A stretch of 53,714 bases of DNA from Chara braunii (taxonomy: Eukaryota; Streptophyta; Charophyceae; Charales; Characeae), in the NCBI GenBank assembly GCA_003427395.1, contig BFEA01000178.1:2334798-2388511 (forward strand). The letters are read 5' to 3'. Shown in pieces: positions 43,781-53,714 of the stretch (positions are counted from its first letter, which is position 1; the number at the start of each line of letters is the position of its first letter). The notes beneath the pieces were generated by a model. The model worked only from the letters and a program-made list of their open reading frames with translations, ran no database searches and was not told the origin of the DNA. The translations under genes and the position numbers were made by a program.

Positions 43781-44335
43781 AAACCGCGCGTTCATTGAAC
43801 GCGGGTTTTCCGTTCAGAAATTGAACGGAATGCACGCGCATCCAATGAACGGGACCGAACGCGGAGTTCAATTCCGCGCGGGAAAAAAAACAAAAACAAA
43901 AAAACAAACACCTCAAAAAATTCCGAAAAAAAAAAATGCTATGAAGAACAATAAAATAAACAACATTTGCCTAAGCATTACATCGAAATTCGTTACCAAA
44001 TTGGAAAAACAAATAGAAAACAGAAAAAAAAAAAAAAAAAAAAAAAAAATTGAAATTAGTGAGCGAACACGTTTTGACACTGCCATCTTTGGCGATTTTT
44101 CTTTTTTTTTTTGCCTTTGTAGAATGACTCCAAAATTGAGAGGCGTGTACCTCACATCATAAAAAACTCATTAAAAAAAAATCAAAAAACAAAAGTTATT
44201 TTTAGGAATTAAAATGATTTATTTTAAAAAAATAAAAAAATAATTGAACGCCGTTCAATTTTGAACGCGAACGTGCAATCCGCGTTCAAACGCACATTTG
44301 AACGCGAACGCGTATTCACGGCGTTCAAACGGTTA
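43781..44335. mobile_element. Foldback-like element bounded by TGAACG palindrome clusters
   Basis: Both ends carry clusters of perfect palindromes built on TGAACG: CGCGTTCA/TGAACGCG at 43,787-43,803, CCGTTCA/TGAACGG at 43,810-43,828, ATTGAAC/GTTCAAT at 44,243-44,259 and CGCGTTCAAA/TTTGAACGCG at 44,281-44,306. The core is A-rich with no coding content. Confidence 0.5.
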
Positions 44336-44339
44336 CACA

Positions 44340-45290
44340 GAACCAATGTCTAATAGATTTTGGTCCAAGGGGTCCTCCTTGCTTCGGCCAGGTCTCACGT
44401 ATGCCATGGTCAAGTCCCAACCGAAAGAAACCTCACGTGGACCTACTTTTTGCCTGTACTTACTTTCTACCTCTACCGTATTGAAACATAAATTTCATTT
44501 TTCGAATAGAATCTACATACCACAACCGTTCAGAGAAGAAACGACAAAGCTTTGTAAAACGACTCGATATCCAAAAACAAGATCCTTTATTTCTCCACCC
44601 ATCAGGTGGTTAAGTAGTTCACACACTCAAACACATTATCAAGACCGCAGAGTAGTAGGAATTTAGGAAAGAAACCGATAATAACCCCAACATGACAATC
44701 AATACTATGCACACACATATGGGTATCCCCTAGATGCACGACTTTTACCTGAGTGGCATGAGGTTCAGGATGAATAGAACTCACCCCCCTCTCATATGAT
44801 CCTCATGACCCCTGAAATGCTACCCCTATACATATGATCCTCCTGACCCCCTATCTCATAAAAAGGTCTGACTCCAACACCCAAATGCAACGACGGATTC
44901 CGTGTCGATATTGAACAACAAAGTAGCAACTTGCAGTCCATAGATGTAGAATGGCTACTTTCCCTCAAGCTTGCCTACTTGAGGGAAGCCCTGAAGTCTC
45001 CAAGTGTCTCCCTTGAATCCGATTCCATGTGTGATTGTCTCTCACTATCTCCTCTCTCAAACTGTGGCATGAAGTCTTCACGAAATGTCTCGCCACCCCA
45101 ACCTCACTCTCAAGCAACTTGGAAGGTCAATGCTGACCCAACACGACCCTGCCAGGTGCCAGTGGGGGCAGCTGCCCTAGACCACGCCGCTCCACTTCCC
45201 AATGTCGAACTAACCCTAAGTTAAACTGGAAGTCGTGCCCTTAACCACTTAGCTTAGGATTAGGGTAGCAAGTCAAATCTCGCCAGCACG
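44340..45290. other. No gene seen
   Basis: AT-rich to neutral DNA. A phrase CATATGATCCTC(A/C)TGACCCC occurs twice near 44,797 and 44,829. Confidence 0.5.
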
Positions 45291-45301
45291 TAGAATCCAT
45301 T

Positions 45302-45317
45302 ATAATACCAATGTTAT
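45302..45317 (-). other. Possible degenerate PBS / LTR end
   Basis: The minus strand reads ATAACA, T, then TGGTATTATAATGG, the layout of an LTR end followed by a mutated Met PBS (only TGGTAT plus scattered bases match). Confidence 0.25.
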
Positions 45318-45329
45318 GATCCTGATCAA

Positions 45330-47840
45330 TTCCGAAGGACAAATTCATGAGAAAGTACAATGTTGTCCAATTGCAAAAGAACTAAATGAACCTGAGAGGA
45401 GTGAAAGGGAAAGAAGAAGAAGAAGATATACACCAACAAAGACCAATGATAATTATTATTTTCTTGTCGCTAGCCACTCTCCTCCTTTTTTGCTCCTCTC
45501 GTATTCAAACAATAAATAATAATAATATTTTTGAATGGCTGAACCTGAGCCAATGTTTGAATCCCCTCTTTTACTGCAAGTACAACATGTGGTTTACCGA
45601 TAGACATGGCCACCCTTCTATTTTCTCTTCCTGAAGGTTGAGGATATGGCGGACTGCTAGGGTTTTTCCCACATAATCAAAAGATAACTCAAAGTGATTA
45701 TGGCTCCTCTAGCTCAGGCTGCCATGCCTGACTATGCCTCAAAGCTTTTTGTAGTAGCTTTACCCGATACGGGGCCTTCCAGATGCAGCGCCACCAAGAT
45801 GATGAAGATGGTTTCCACCATAGCAAGGTAAGTTACTGTACCTCTGGTGCTCCTTTTTTCTAGTCCCCATCTTCCTCCTCCTCCAACTCATGTTACTCCA
45901 CCGTAGCCATGGTGGGGACCTGGGCGCTCCTTCCTCCACCGCGACGCTGCTCCAGCCAGCGCTCCAAAAAAAGTTTCGCCAAACTTGCACAATGTAGAAT
46001 TAGGATGAATTTTTTGCTCCTCCTAGAGATATAGCAGATTGCTTGTCTTTTAGGCGATGACTTCTAGGCCGTGCGACCTCCAAGCAACTGGTACCTCCTC
46101 CCTTTCAGACGGAAACATCATTGCAGACTCTGATATTGCCCGTACAGGCCCTAGACTTAGACTTCTTGACTTGTACCCGCCTAAACCGAACTTACAACTA
46201 CTAGGTCTCTAAATTGTCAATTTTGTGTTCTTTGCTCGACATCGAGTACCCAACTTATCTACCTATACTTTGTGTGGTACCGACATACGACCTTGTATTT
46301 ATACTTGTACATAAAGATAATGACCATTAGGTTTTTTTATCCATAAACTTCTTAAATAATATGTTGGAGCTTATCAACTCATTTCACCTTGTAGTTGGAG
46401 TTGTACAATTTTCGATTTCTTTATTAAGCATCATTTTGTGTTACCTCGATGATGAAGCATTAAGTCTCCGGCTGCAAAATACGTGTAAGTCTTTGAAAAC
46501 GAGAGTAATATTAGATGAGGTTCCTAGAAAGGATGATGAAGCAAGTCGCGGAGGATTAACGTTAATGTTTGCTCCCCTTTTGAAGCGTGGAGCTAGACTG
46601 TCATTTCCTTTCTCTTAGAATAATATTCCCGTTACTCGAAAGAAGATAGGAGTCATTATTCTCAAGTGAACTTTCATTTCGACACAATGTGATGAACGAT
46701 ATGTGAAGAACATTTTCGATCGTCATTAAAAATTACTGTTTTTAATATATCTTTAAACTTCAATTCGTTTATATGGTTTCACATTGATGTTCCTAATTAA
46801 CAAAGGATTCGTGAAAACCCAACAAAACCTATAAAACCCAACATTTTGTATAGAGTGAAATCGTGGAAGTCAAATAGTTGTATTTAACAAAAAAAGAACA
46901 GCGTTTTTAATCCTTTTTTGAGAGCCAGGGCAAAAAATACGAGCTAAAAGTGAAGCGATCTTAAAAATGTGTCGGAAAATCCTTTCTGGCAAAAATCATA
47001 TTATAGGACTATAAGTGATTTCCAACAGACCGGCAAACAACAGAGCTCCAATAAAAAAATTGCAGCGCGAATTCGAAAACTATAAAAAAAACAGTTCTAG
47101 TGAATTTTGACGTATAAGACTATAGGTCGTTCTCAACAGTATAAATTCCTATCAAGCAATTTTGAAGCTAACAGTGGAAACGTTCTAAAAAAATATATGA
47201 TATGAAAATAATAACACAAACAACTTTTATCTCGGATGCATCCGCAAATTATTAGTTAAATCCAAGTTAAAAATAAAAATCCGAAAAAAAAAATAGAAAA
47301 CTAAAAAAAAAAAAAAAAGGTCGCCCATAAAAGTGAGAACATGTTAAGGGGAACATAGTCACAAACAAGATAACATGTCAGTCTTCGCACGAACCCTCGA
47401 ACACGTTCACTATGCTACATGACTTATAAGAGTATACACATGATCTTTTTAAACAATAAAAAACATATTTTTATTCCTTGATAAACCATGCTTCGCTTGT
47501 TAGTGATTTTGTAGGAAAAAACATATTTTTTTCCTCGCCACTTCCCGTGGTTCTAAAAATTGCCTTGATATTGAAGTTATTTTACTTCACGTGGAATCTT
47601 GCTCCTACAGGAGGCCTTAATACTGTGCTTTTAGAATCTTCAATAACCAACATTTTTTTTTGTTGGTTTTTCACGAATCCTATATTAATTACTTTTTCAT
47701 GCATAGGCTTTGTTGTGTTCGAAATGTGTCCGTTTTTTTTTCTTCTGACCCTTTCTTTTCATAGTGATTGAACCCAAACAAAGACTTAAGAGTCCGAAAA
47801 AAAATTGACAAAAAAAATCTTTGGTGTGACATTTTGAACT
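45330..47840. other. No gene seen, AT-rich
   Basis: Poly(A/T) runs and small open frames (for example 46,361-46,618) without recognisable domains. Confidence 0.5.
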
Positions 47841-47843
47841 GCA

Positions 47844-47861
47844 GTTAGGCTTCAGCCTAAC
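47844..47861. repeat. Hairpin GTTAGGC-TTCA-GCCTAAC
   Basis: Seven perfect pairs with a 4-nt loop. The same arms recur at 48,907-48,924 with loop TACT, and half-degenerate at 48,959 with loop TATT. Confidence 0.8.
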
Positions 47862-48313
47862 TTCAGCTCAAGAAGGTCGTACAAGGCCGACCAACCACAA
47901 AACTAATGAGGCCCTTAGGCTATAGACCACCCAAAAAGTGAACTCAAAACAAAACTTCGTCAAAACTTCATAAAAAAAAATTGAATGGGATTTAGGTAAA
48001 CGAGCAGATGCCGTCCACACTTCGCATCGCGCTAACCTGGTCGTCGTGACCGCGACACAAACAAAAACACTCTAGGAAGTAGAATACTCACACAAAGACT
48101 TCTTTCCATTCTATGACAGCGCGATTGGGGTCAATTATAGCAAAAGAACGTCTGAAAACGAGTCATATGAATCTACGCAAGTAATGGTCTCATGCTTGCT
48201 ACGTCTTGCTCATTTTATAGATTATTTTTTCGAACGTACTCTTGTATGTGTGATTCAACTTTAAGTGTAATTTCAACGTCCCCAACAATTGAACTTCATA
48301 AAAAAACTTGCAG

Positions 48314-48520
48314 TTTGGTTCACCATCAAAAGTACACCTTGTATGAGGCGGTCAACTGCCAATAAATAGGCCCTGGACCACATGATTGCCCACGAGATGA
48401 AAAAAAAACAACAACATAAGTTTTCCAAACAATTGTACTTCACAAATAATTTCTATGTGTCAATCGGAAGTGAATTTATGTAAACCATGCCACAAGGTGT
48501 ACTTTTGATGGTGAACCAAA
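48314..48520. mobile_element. Element with 29-bp perfect inverted repeats
   Basis: TTTGGTTCACCATCAAAAGT and the following nine bases (48,314-48,342) are exactly reverse-complemented at 48,492-48,520, enclosing about 150 bp of non-coding DNA. The size and structure fit a MITE. A motif AACAATTG.ACTTCA lies just outside (48,285), inside (48,426) and again at 49,173. Confidence 0.7.
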
Positions 48521-49850
48521 ACAATTACTAGCGTGCTAACAAACCTTGTCTAATTTTTTTAGAAATTTATCGGGAACCACGTAACGCTTGTCATGTTGTT
48601 GAAAACACTGTAGGTTTTGAATGTAGTTCGATTTGGTCAACAGTAGCCACATACATTGCAGTGCATTTAAGGTAAACGTTTTGTGACCATTCATAAACAT
48701 ACAAAGCCTGTCATGCTAAGTTAGGTCTTGGTTAAAATTTCGCTTCAGGGATGTGTATGTGGGATTTACAAAATTCCTTATGAATGCGTAAGTGTAAAGT
48801 TGAACATTTCAATCAACATTATGACATTGTGGATAGGGAAGTATGTGGCGGTGGACCAAAGAAGTATAGCCTAGAGAACCTTAAATCGAGACGATTATAT
48901 ATGAATGTTAGGCTACTGCCTAACTTGTTGACGTAAGGTTCCGGCCCAACTTCATGAAGTTAGGCTATTGCCTTGTTGAAGTTTGGTAGTGGCATACTTC
49001 TAACAACATCGAATTGATTAATATGTTGTTGGGGGTACCTTTCGATCTGTTGAAGGGGTTCCTTATCCTTCCTCCAAGTCGTTATATTTTGTATTTTAGT
49101 AGGCCCCTTTTGATGAGTTTCTCATTTATTTGCACTCGGCAGGGGTGTTGTCGCAATGATCAAACACCAAACAATTGCACTTCATAAAGGCGCAGATTGA
49201 CAAATCAAGTCCGATAACTAGGGCATTGATGAATTGAAGTTGTCTTGTCTTTGATTCCGCCAATCTTCTTCCATTTTTGTTCACCTTGAATCGCCTATAA
49301 TGATCGAGTTTGTCGTTTTTTGAAGATCCATTGAACAATGTCATGTGAATTGGAAATATTACGTTTTTCGCCGATGGTGCAGTTACGTTAGACAAGGTTA
49401 CACCATAATCTCATAAGGACGCATTGTTTTGAAGTAAGGCGATGGTTCACTGATATGGGCAAGTATGTGATGATGGTCCAAAGGACGGACAACATGTCAT
49501 TGCGTATATATGGTAACCTGAACGACATGCTAACGTACTTCAAATTCATGATAAAATAAGACACAAAGTAATGTGTTACTTTAACGAATAACATGTTTCA
49601 ATGGTTTGATTTTGTTGAAAAAAAAAAACAAAGTCTGTTTGATGAAATCGCTGTTAGGAGACATATAAATCCGTGCAATTGAAAAATTTCCTAGAATTAA
49701 ATAATCATTCTATAGTTAAATTACAATCTAACTTTATAATTTTTATTTTATCTTAAAAAATGTCATTTCAATTTTAAAATTTTTCATCTTACTTGCAAAC
49801 TTTCATTCCAAGAAAAGAGTACCCCTTTTTATTTGGACTGCATGCCAGGG
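48521..49850. other. No gene seen, AT-rich
   Basis: Contains the GTTAGGC hairpins at 48,907 and 48,959 and the palindrome ACTTCATGAAGT near 48,949. Open frame 49,126-49,395 (minus) has no recognised product. Confidence 0.5.
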
Positions 49851-49853
49851 ATG

Positions 49854-50018
49854 GAATGAAAGTCTGAATGAGTTCATGAAATATTTTAATTGGATTTTCA
49901 TTCTAAGTAAGGATTTTCAGTAATGAATAGGTTACTCCAATCTAAATTACAAGATCTTTGTTGTAGAAGAATGAAAATTTAATTAAAACATTTTATAAAC
50001 TCGTCCAGACTTTCATTC
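49854..50018. mobile_element. MITE-like inverted repeat, 50-bp arms
   Basis: Arms 49,854-49,903 and 49,969-50,018 are reverse complements at 43 of 50 positions, and all seven differences are transitions. The 65-bp centre is AT-rich. No coding content. Confidence 0.7.
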
Positions 50019-50199
50019 AATCTTGAACAAATATATGTGGTTGATAGGAAAAACTCATATTTAGACGGGAACTTATCGTAGAAAACTGAAAATTTTAGAA
50101 TTTGACAAACATTGGAATGATAATTTATAAATATGAAGGATTTTTTTTTTTATGGAATGTTTTTTCAACTTTCATTTCTCGTGGGAATTTTTCTATTCT

Positions 50200-50430
50200 G
50201 ATACAGTGGGGTAGCGAATGCACACAAACAATGAACACATCACCGTTTGAAACTAACTCACATGATGCAGAGTAAAAGAGAACACAAAGTCGTCATACAA
50301 TGGGGAGCAACTCACATGATGCAGGGTAAAAAAGAACGCAAAGTTGTGATACAGTGGGGGAGCGAACTCACCCAAACCCAGAACACATCACCGCTTGAAA
50401 GGAACTTGCATGATGCACGGTAAAAACAAT
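50200..50430. repeat. Tandem repeat, three units, middle one internally deleted
   Basis: Units start ATACAGTGGGG(G)TAGCG/GAGCG and end with ATGATGCA(G/C)(A/G)GTAAAA(A/G). The middle unit (about 50,296-50,349) lacks the ACACATCACCG-containing central part. Confidence 0.8.
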
Positions 50431-52344
50431 CTTAACATTGTGTAGTTAGCCTAGGAGAAAAGGTTGGACACACATAAGCTATGGCATAACTGTACTGCAC
50501 CATCAACGTTGTCCCCAACGCCCCTTTTATTCCTATATGCATATGCCAAAAAAGTAGGATATTTAACAAGATCAAAGTGGAAACATTTGCGAAAAGTATA
50601 GTTGAATTAAAAAAACGGCAGTAATCCGTTGCAGAAGCCAATGTGTCAATCTTTCTCTATAAACTTTTATTCGTTTACTCCTTTTTCTTACAACAAAGAG
50701 AACCTCAAGATATTCAGTGTAACTAGACAAATTGTCACAGCATGAGGTGGGGTGATGGGGTTTGTGTTGTTGTGGGGTGCGCACTGATGTTGCTGGGGAA
50801 GGTAGAGAATGCCCATCTTCGGAGGAGGTGTTTCCACATGACCTCCTAAGTGAATGTTCATAGTTTCCTCACTTCGAGTCACTTGACATATGGTGAGGTT
50901 GTTCATAGGGGCACTCAACCACGAATCCACCCCGAAAACAACCAGATGTTCGTTTGTCTCACACGACACCGAGGTCAGGTGTGCTGAGTTGTCGCAGTTA
51001 TAGCTAGTATGTGAAGTGCTGCAAGCGAATCATTGCAATATGTGATCTGCGAAAAACGTTGCTGACTCATATGGTTAAGGCCAACAATACCACAAACAAC
51101 AAAATAAAGAATCCAGGATAAGATATGATACGGCCACTGCCCCAACAGATACTGTGTTTTGGAAGGGGGGGGGGGAAACAAACTTTCAATTTTCCCTTAA
51201 ACCTCAAGTACACGACCCCAGCATTGCAGAAAGTTTTTATCGTCATAAGCAAAGCTCGGAGGGGCCATGAGACTTAGGACGTCGTTGCGAAAAAAAAAAG
51301 AGCGGTCTGAGCCGGCCTCCGAAGTGGTGTGATTTTCTTGTTGACACTTGGGGCCAGATGTATGATGTACTGGTGCTTTAAAGTTTACAATGCAGTTTGC
51401 GTTTGCAACTGCAGTTCAGTCTGTGATGCACTGATACCAACCTCACGCTCACACAACGTTTCGTACTTCGGACGCCAATCAAAGTTTTTAGGTGTGTGGC
51501 CGAGGATTTTTGGCCGTGGGGGTTGATTCACCCGGATGAAACGGGGGACCGTTGTTTCAGCCAGAGGTGCCTGGACGGGGGTTTGAGCTGTCGTCGAAGG
51601 CGGATGACGGCAGAACGGTGGCTTACGGCTCGACCCGTTCTCCCGTCATCACTTTCAGGAAAAAAAAAAAAAAAGAAGGAAAATGAGAGCAGAGGGTTGA
51701 AGAGAAACGAAGCCGACGGGAACAGAGTTCTGTTCCCTAAGGCGCATGGTTCGTGCGGCCCTTGGGGGGAGAGGCCCCGAAAACGCGTTCAGGCTTCGTT
51801 GTCAAACTCGTCGAGTCTGTGTGGACGGCACGGGCTTGCCCGAGGTCGGACACGTCGATGGGACCCAGGTTCAAAAACGGGCGGGGAGCGCACCCGCGTT
51901 GCGGGAAAGTTAAGGGAATTGAGTAGCCCCTTCGAACCCCAGGACCAACCATCGCCACGAACACGAGTCTCCTTGGCGACACCAGTGGCAAGTAAACCGC
52001 GGCCGCCACGCAGCGTGCGCAGCTGACCAGGACAACACCGTTAGGTCAGTGTAAGGCAGGATTGAAGGTGGGGAAGTGAATCGCTCGATCAACACGAACC
52101 CACTCCCACCGATGTGGCACGCCCGGGTCGGGTTATAAAGACGGATCGGCTCAGAGCGCGGCAGTGTGCTTGGCACGTCCGCATCGCAGTACACACCGTC
52201 GACATTTGTGATCAGTAAAGGTGGAAGTGCGCCGGGACTTCCAGAGACAAAGTTCGAGTTTGGGCCACGGCCCACGCTCCAGTCAATCGAAACGAGACCT
52301 GACTCTATGCAAGGACCAACAAATACCAACAAGGAGTTGCCTAG

Positions 52345-52345
<1 letters not shown>
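50431..52345. other. No gene seen
   Basis: AT-rich up to about 51,450, then GC-rich. Homopolymer runs at 51,165 (G) and 51,660 (A). Open frame 51,496-52,026 is not convincing. Confidence 0.5.

Positions 52346-52346
<1 letters not shown>

Positions 52347-52431
<85 letters not shown>
52347..52431. repeat. (CT)n microsatellite
   Basis: CT run with one interruption near 52,358. Confidence 0.95.
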
Positions 52432-52434
<3 letters not shown>

Positions 52435-52445
52435 GTGGGCATCAA

Positions 52446-52464
52446 CCCCGACTTGGTGTCGGGG
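52446..52464. repeat. Hairpin CCCCGAC-TTGGT-GTCGGGG
   Basis: Seven perfect GC-rich pairs, 5-nt loop, just after the CT repeat. Confidence 0.7.
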
Positions 52465-53714
52465 ATCCAGGGTGGACGCGAAGATTTCCGCCGCTTCGCG
52501 TAGACACGAACGATCGATCTCTCCGGATATCATTTCTCCGGGGTTCCCGATCTGCTCCCAATGAGAGAGAGGGAGAGCGAAAGGCGGCCGGCGCGTATCA
52601 CCCACACCCACGTGAAGTCAAGGGGGAAGGGAATGAAGAAGGACCGACACACCTATGCACTCATGCAAGCGATGGACACCCTGTGCCTCTTATCATCAGC
52701 CCTTACCGAGACATTCAACATCCATAGACTCCCATTCCTGAGAATGCATACAACAGACTACCCACACATTGGGACCTTGCACCTTCTTAGTATAAAGAAT
52801 TCTCACGACTGGCCACTCAGGGCCCAACCCCCAATCCGTCAAAACCACCGACAACCATAGCGACAAGGACTTGCCGCTGCCGGCGTCCGATCTCCACCAC
52901 CGCTCAATCCCTCCGACTGCCTTACCCCAAGTCTATCGCTAAATCCGCCACCCGTCGTCACTCCGCCCGCTACGGGGCACGTCGAGCCTTTTTGGCGCGC
53001 AGGTTTCGGGCATTGCTCGCAGAGCTTGCAGCCGACATCAAAGAGAGTTAGAGGAAGGGGTTGCGGGAATTTATAGCGCGGGAGGCGGCGGGGAGGCTGC
53101 GCGAAGCGCGGAGTGTAGATGATCAGGACAGAAGAAGGGCAAACGTTCCAGAAGGATCGAAGGAGGCGAGTCGAATGATCTGCGTGATTGGGGTGGTCGT
53201 CCAAGCGGGGTGCACTTCCCGCGGCCACCACATTGCCCTGACCATCCCAATCAGACAGCCAATCATTCGCAGGGAAAGGGGAAGGAGGGGATCGGACTTG
53301 GCTTAGTGGGAAGACGAAGAGACATGCAGGAGGGAGATTCACATCAAGAAAGGAAGATGGTGCGGGGATGCAGAGCGGGGGAACGGGTTTACGCGGTGCG
53401 CAAAGATTCAAAAACAGCCTCGCGCTCAAAAATTCAAAAATCCTACTCCCGCTAAGTCCCACCTGTTTCTTGAATTTCCTGGCGGGGCCGCTAACCGGCC
53501 ATGCAAGACCCAAATTCCAAAAGAAAGAAGAAAAAAGTAAAATGAAGCACCATTTTCCCCCATTATCTTTAATTCGTACTTCGGGGCTCTACGTGGGATT
53601 TTCCCTTACTAGGGGTGCGGGAAACCACCAAGTACAGATCCTGGCTTATCACAAGTCAGGCATCTGGTCGGTTTTTCTTTTTTCTTTTCGTTTCCTTTTT
53701 TTTTTTTTTTTTTT
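52465..53714. other. No gene seen; terminal T run
   Basis: An open frame at 52,839-53,513 (minus, 224 codons) has no recognised domain and low-complexity composition. The window ends in a T run from about 53,696. Confidence 0.5.

Noticed and set aside
46361-46618. Small membrane protein ORF (85 codons)
   Set aside because: A hydrophobic start is common in AT-rich DNA; no homologue recognised and no supporting context.
51427-51440. Second Met-type PBS (TGGTATCAGTGC on the minus strand)
   Set aside because: One mismatch to the usual site, but the neighbouring bases do not end in CA like an LTR.
51496-52026. 176-codon plus ORF
   Set aside because: Low-complexity Arg/Ser/Pro-rich, contains a poly-Lys stretch from an A run, and has an antisense ORF of similar length.
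52839-53513. 224-codon minus ORF
   Set aside because: No recognisable domain or motif; GC-rich DNA yields such frames by chance.

Overview
The window looks like a nuclear scaffold of a photosynthetic eukaryote of the green-plant lineage. The reasons are a fragment of the plastid gene psaA buried in nuclear repeat DNA, plant-type L1-like LINEs whose ORF1 has a DUF4283-like region and a CCHC knuckle, a Ty3/gypsy polyprotein, an LTR primer-binding site matching initiator tRNA-Met, an F-box/leucine-rich-repeat gene, and long microsatellites. A streptophyte alga such as Chara is my guess from the style of the retroelements; I could not test it. Only one plausible intact host gene was found, so nearly everything else is repeat DNA in decay.

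Layout. 0-1.5 kb: simple repeats and an inverted copy of an uncharacterised ~1.1 kb interspersed repeat whose second copy is at 27.4-28.5 kb. 1.5-3.5 kb: decayed gypsy RNase H-integrase tail interrupted by a ~330 bp plastid psaA fragment, followed by a polypurine tract and an LTR start. 3.5-9.8 kb: LTR remnant, a miRNA-like foldback, nested palindromic microsatellites, a local duplication and a foldback element. 9.8-11.1 kb: F-box/LRR gene on the minus strand. 11.1-11.8 kb: assembly gap. 11.8-12.2 kb: tRNA-derived SINE. 12.2-26.2 kb: two related L1-like LINEs head to tail, the second ending in AATAAA plus a poly(A) tail. 26.8-27.2 kb: the SINE again, inverted. 30-31.5 kb: broken gag with a zinc knuckle. 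31.5-40.5 kb: non-coding DNA full of hairpins, including an 11-module array at 37.2-38.1 kb. 40.8-43.2 kb: minus-strand LTR-retrotransposon remnant (LTR, primer-binding site, gag-like ORF). 43.8-53.7 kb: mostly AT-rich non-coding DNA with foldback elements and tandem repeats.

The most interesting signal is the array at 37,189-38,062. Eleven same-strand modules share a fixed TAAGAT hexaloop on a 4-bp stem, inside an outer stem whose sequence changes from copy to copy while staying paired, often through G.T wobbles. That pattern suggests selection on RNA structure, or recent descent from a structured RNA, and I do not recognise the family. A second set of co-varying hairpins lies at 35.05-35.61 kb. 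In both LINEs, ORF2 starts inside ORF1 with the same 14-nt overlap, which suggests coupled translation.

Assembly quality varies. Isolated single N positions occur only between 7,221 and 30,012, so reading frames there are less reliable. All coordinates of non-coding elements are by eye and approximate at the edges.
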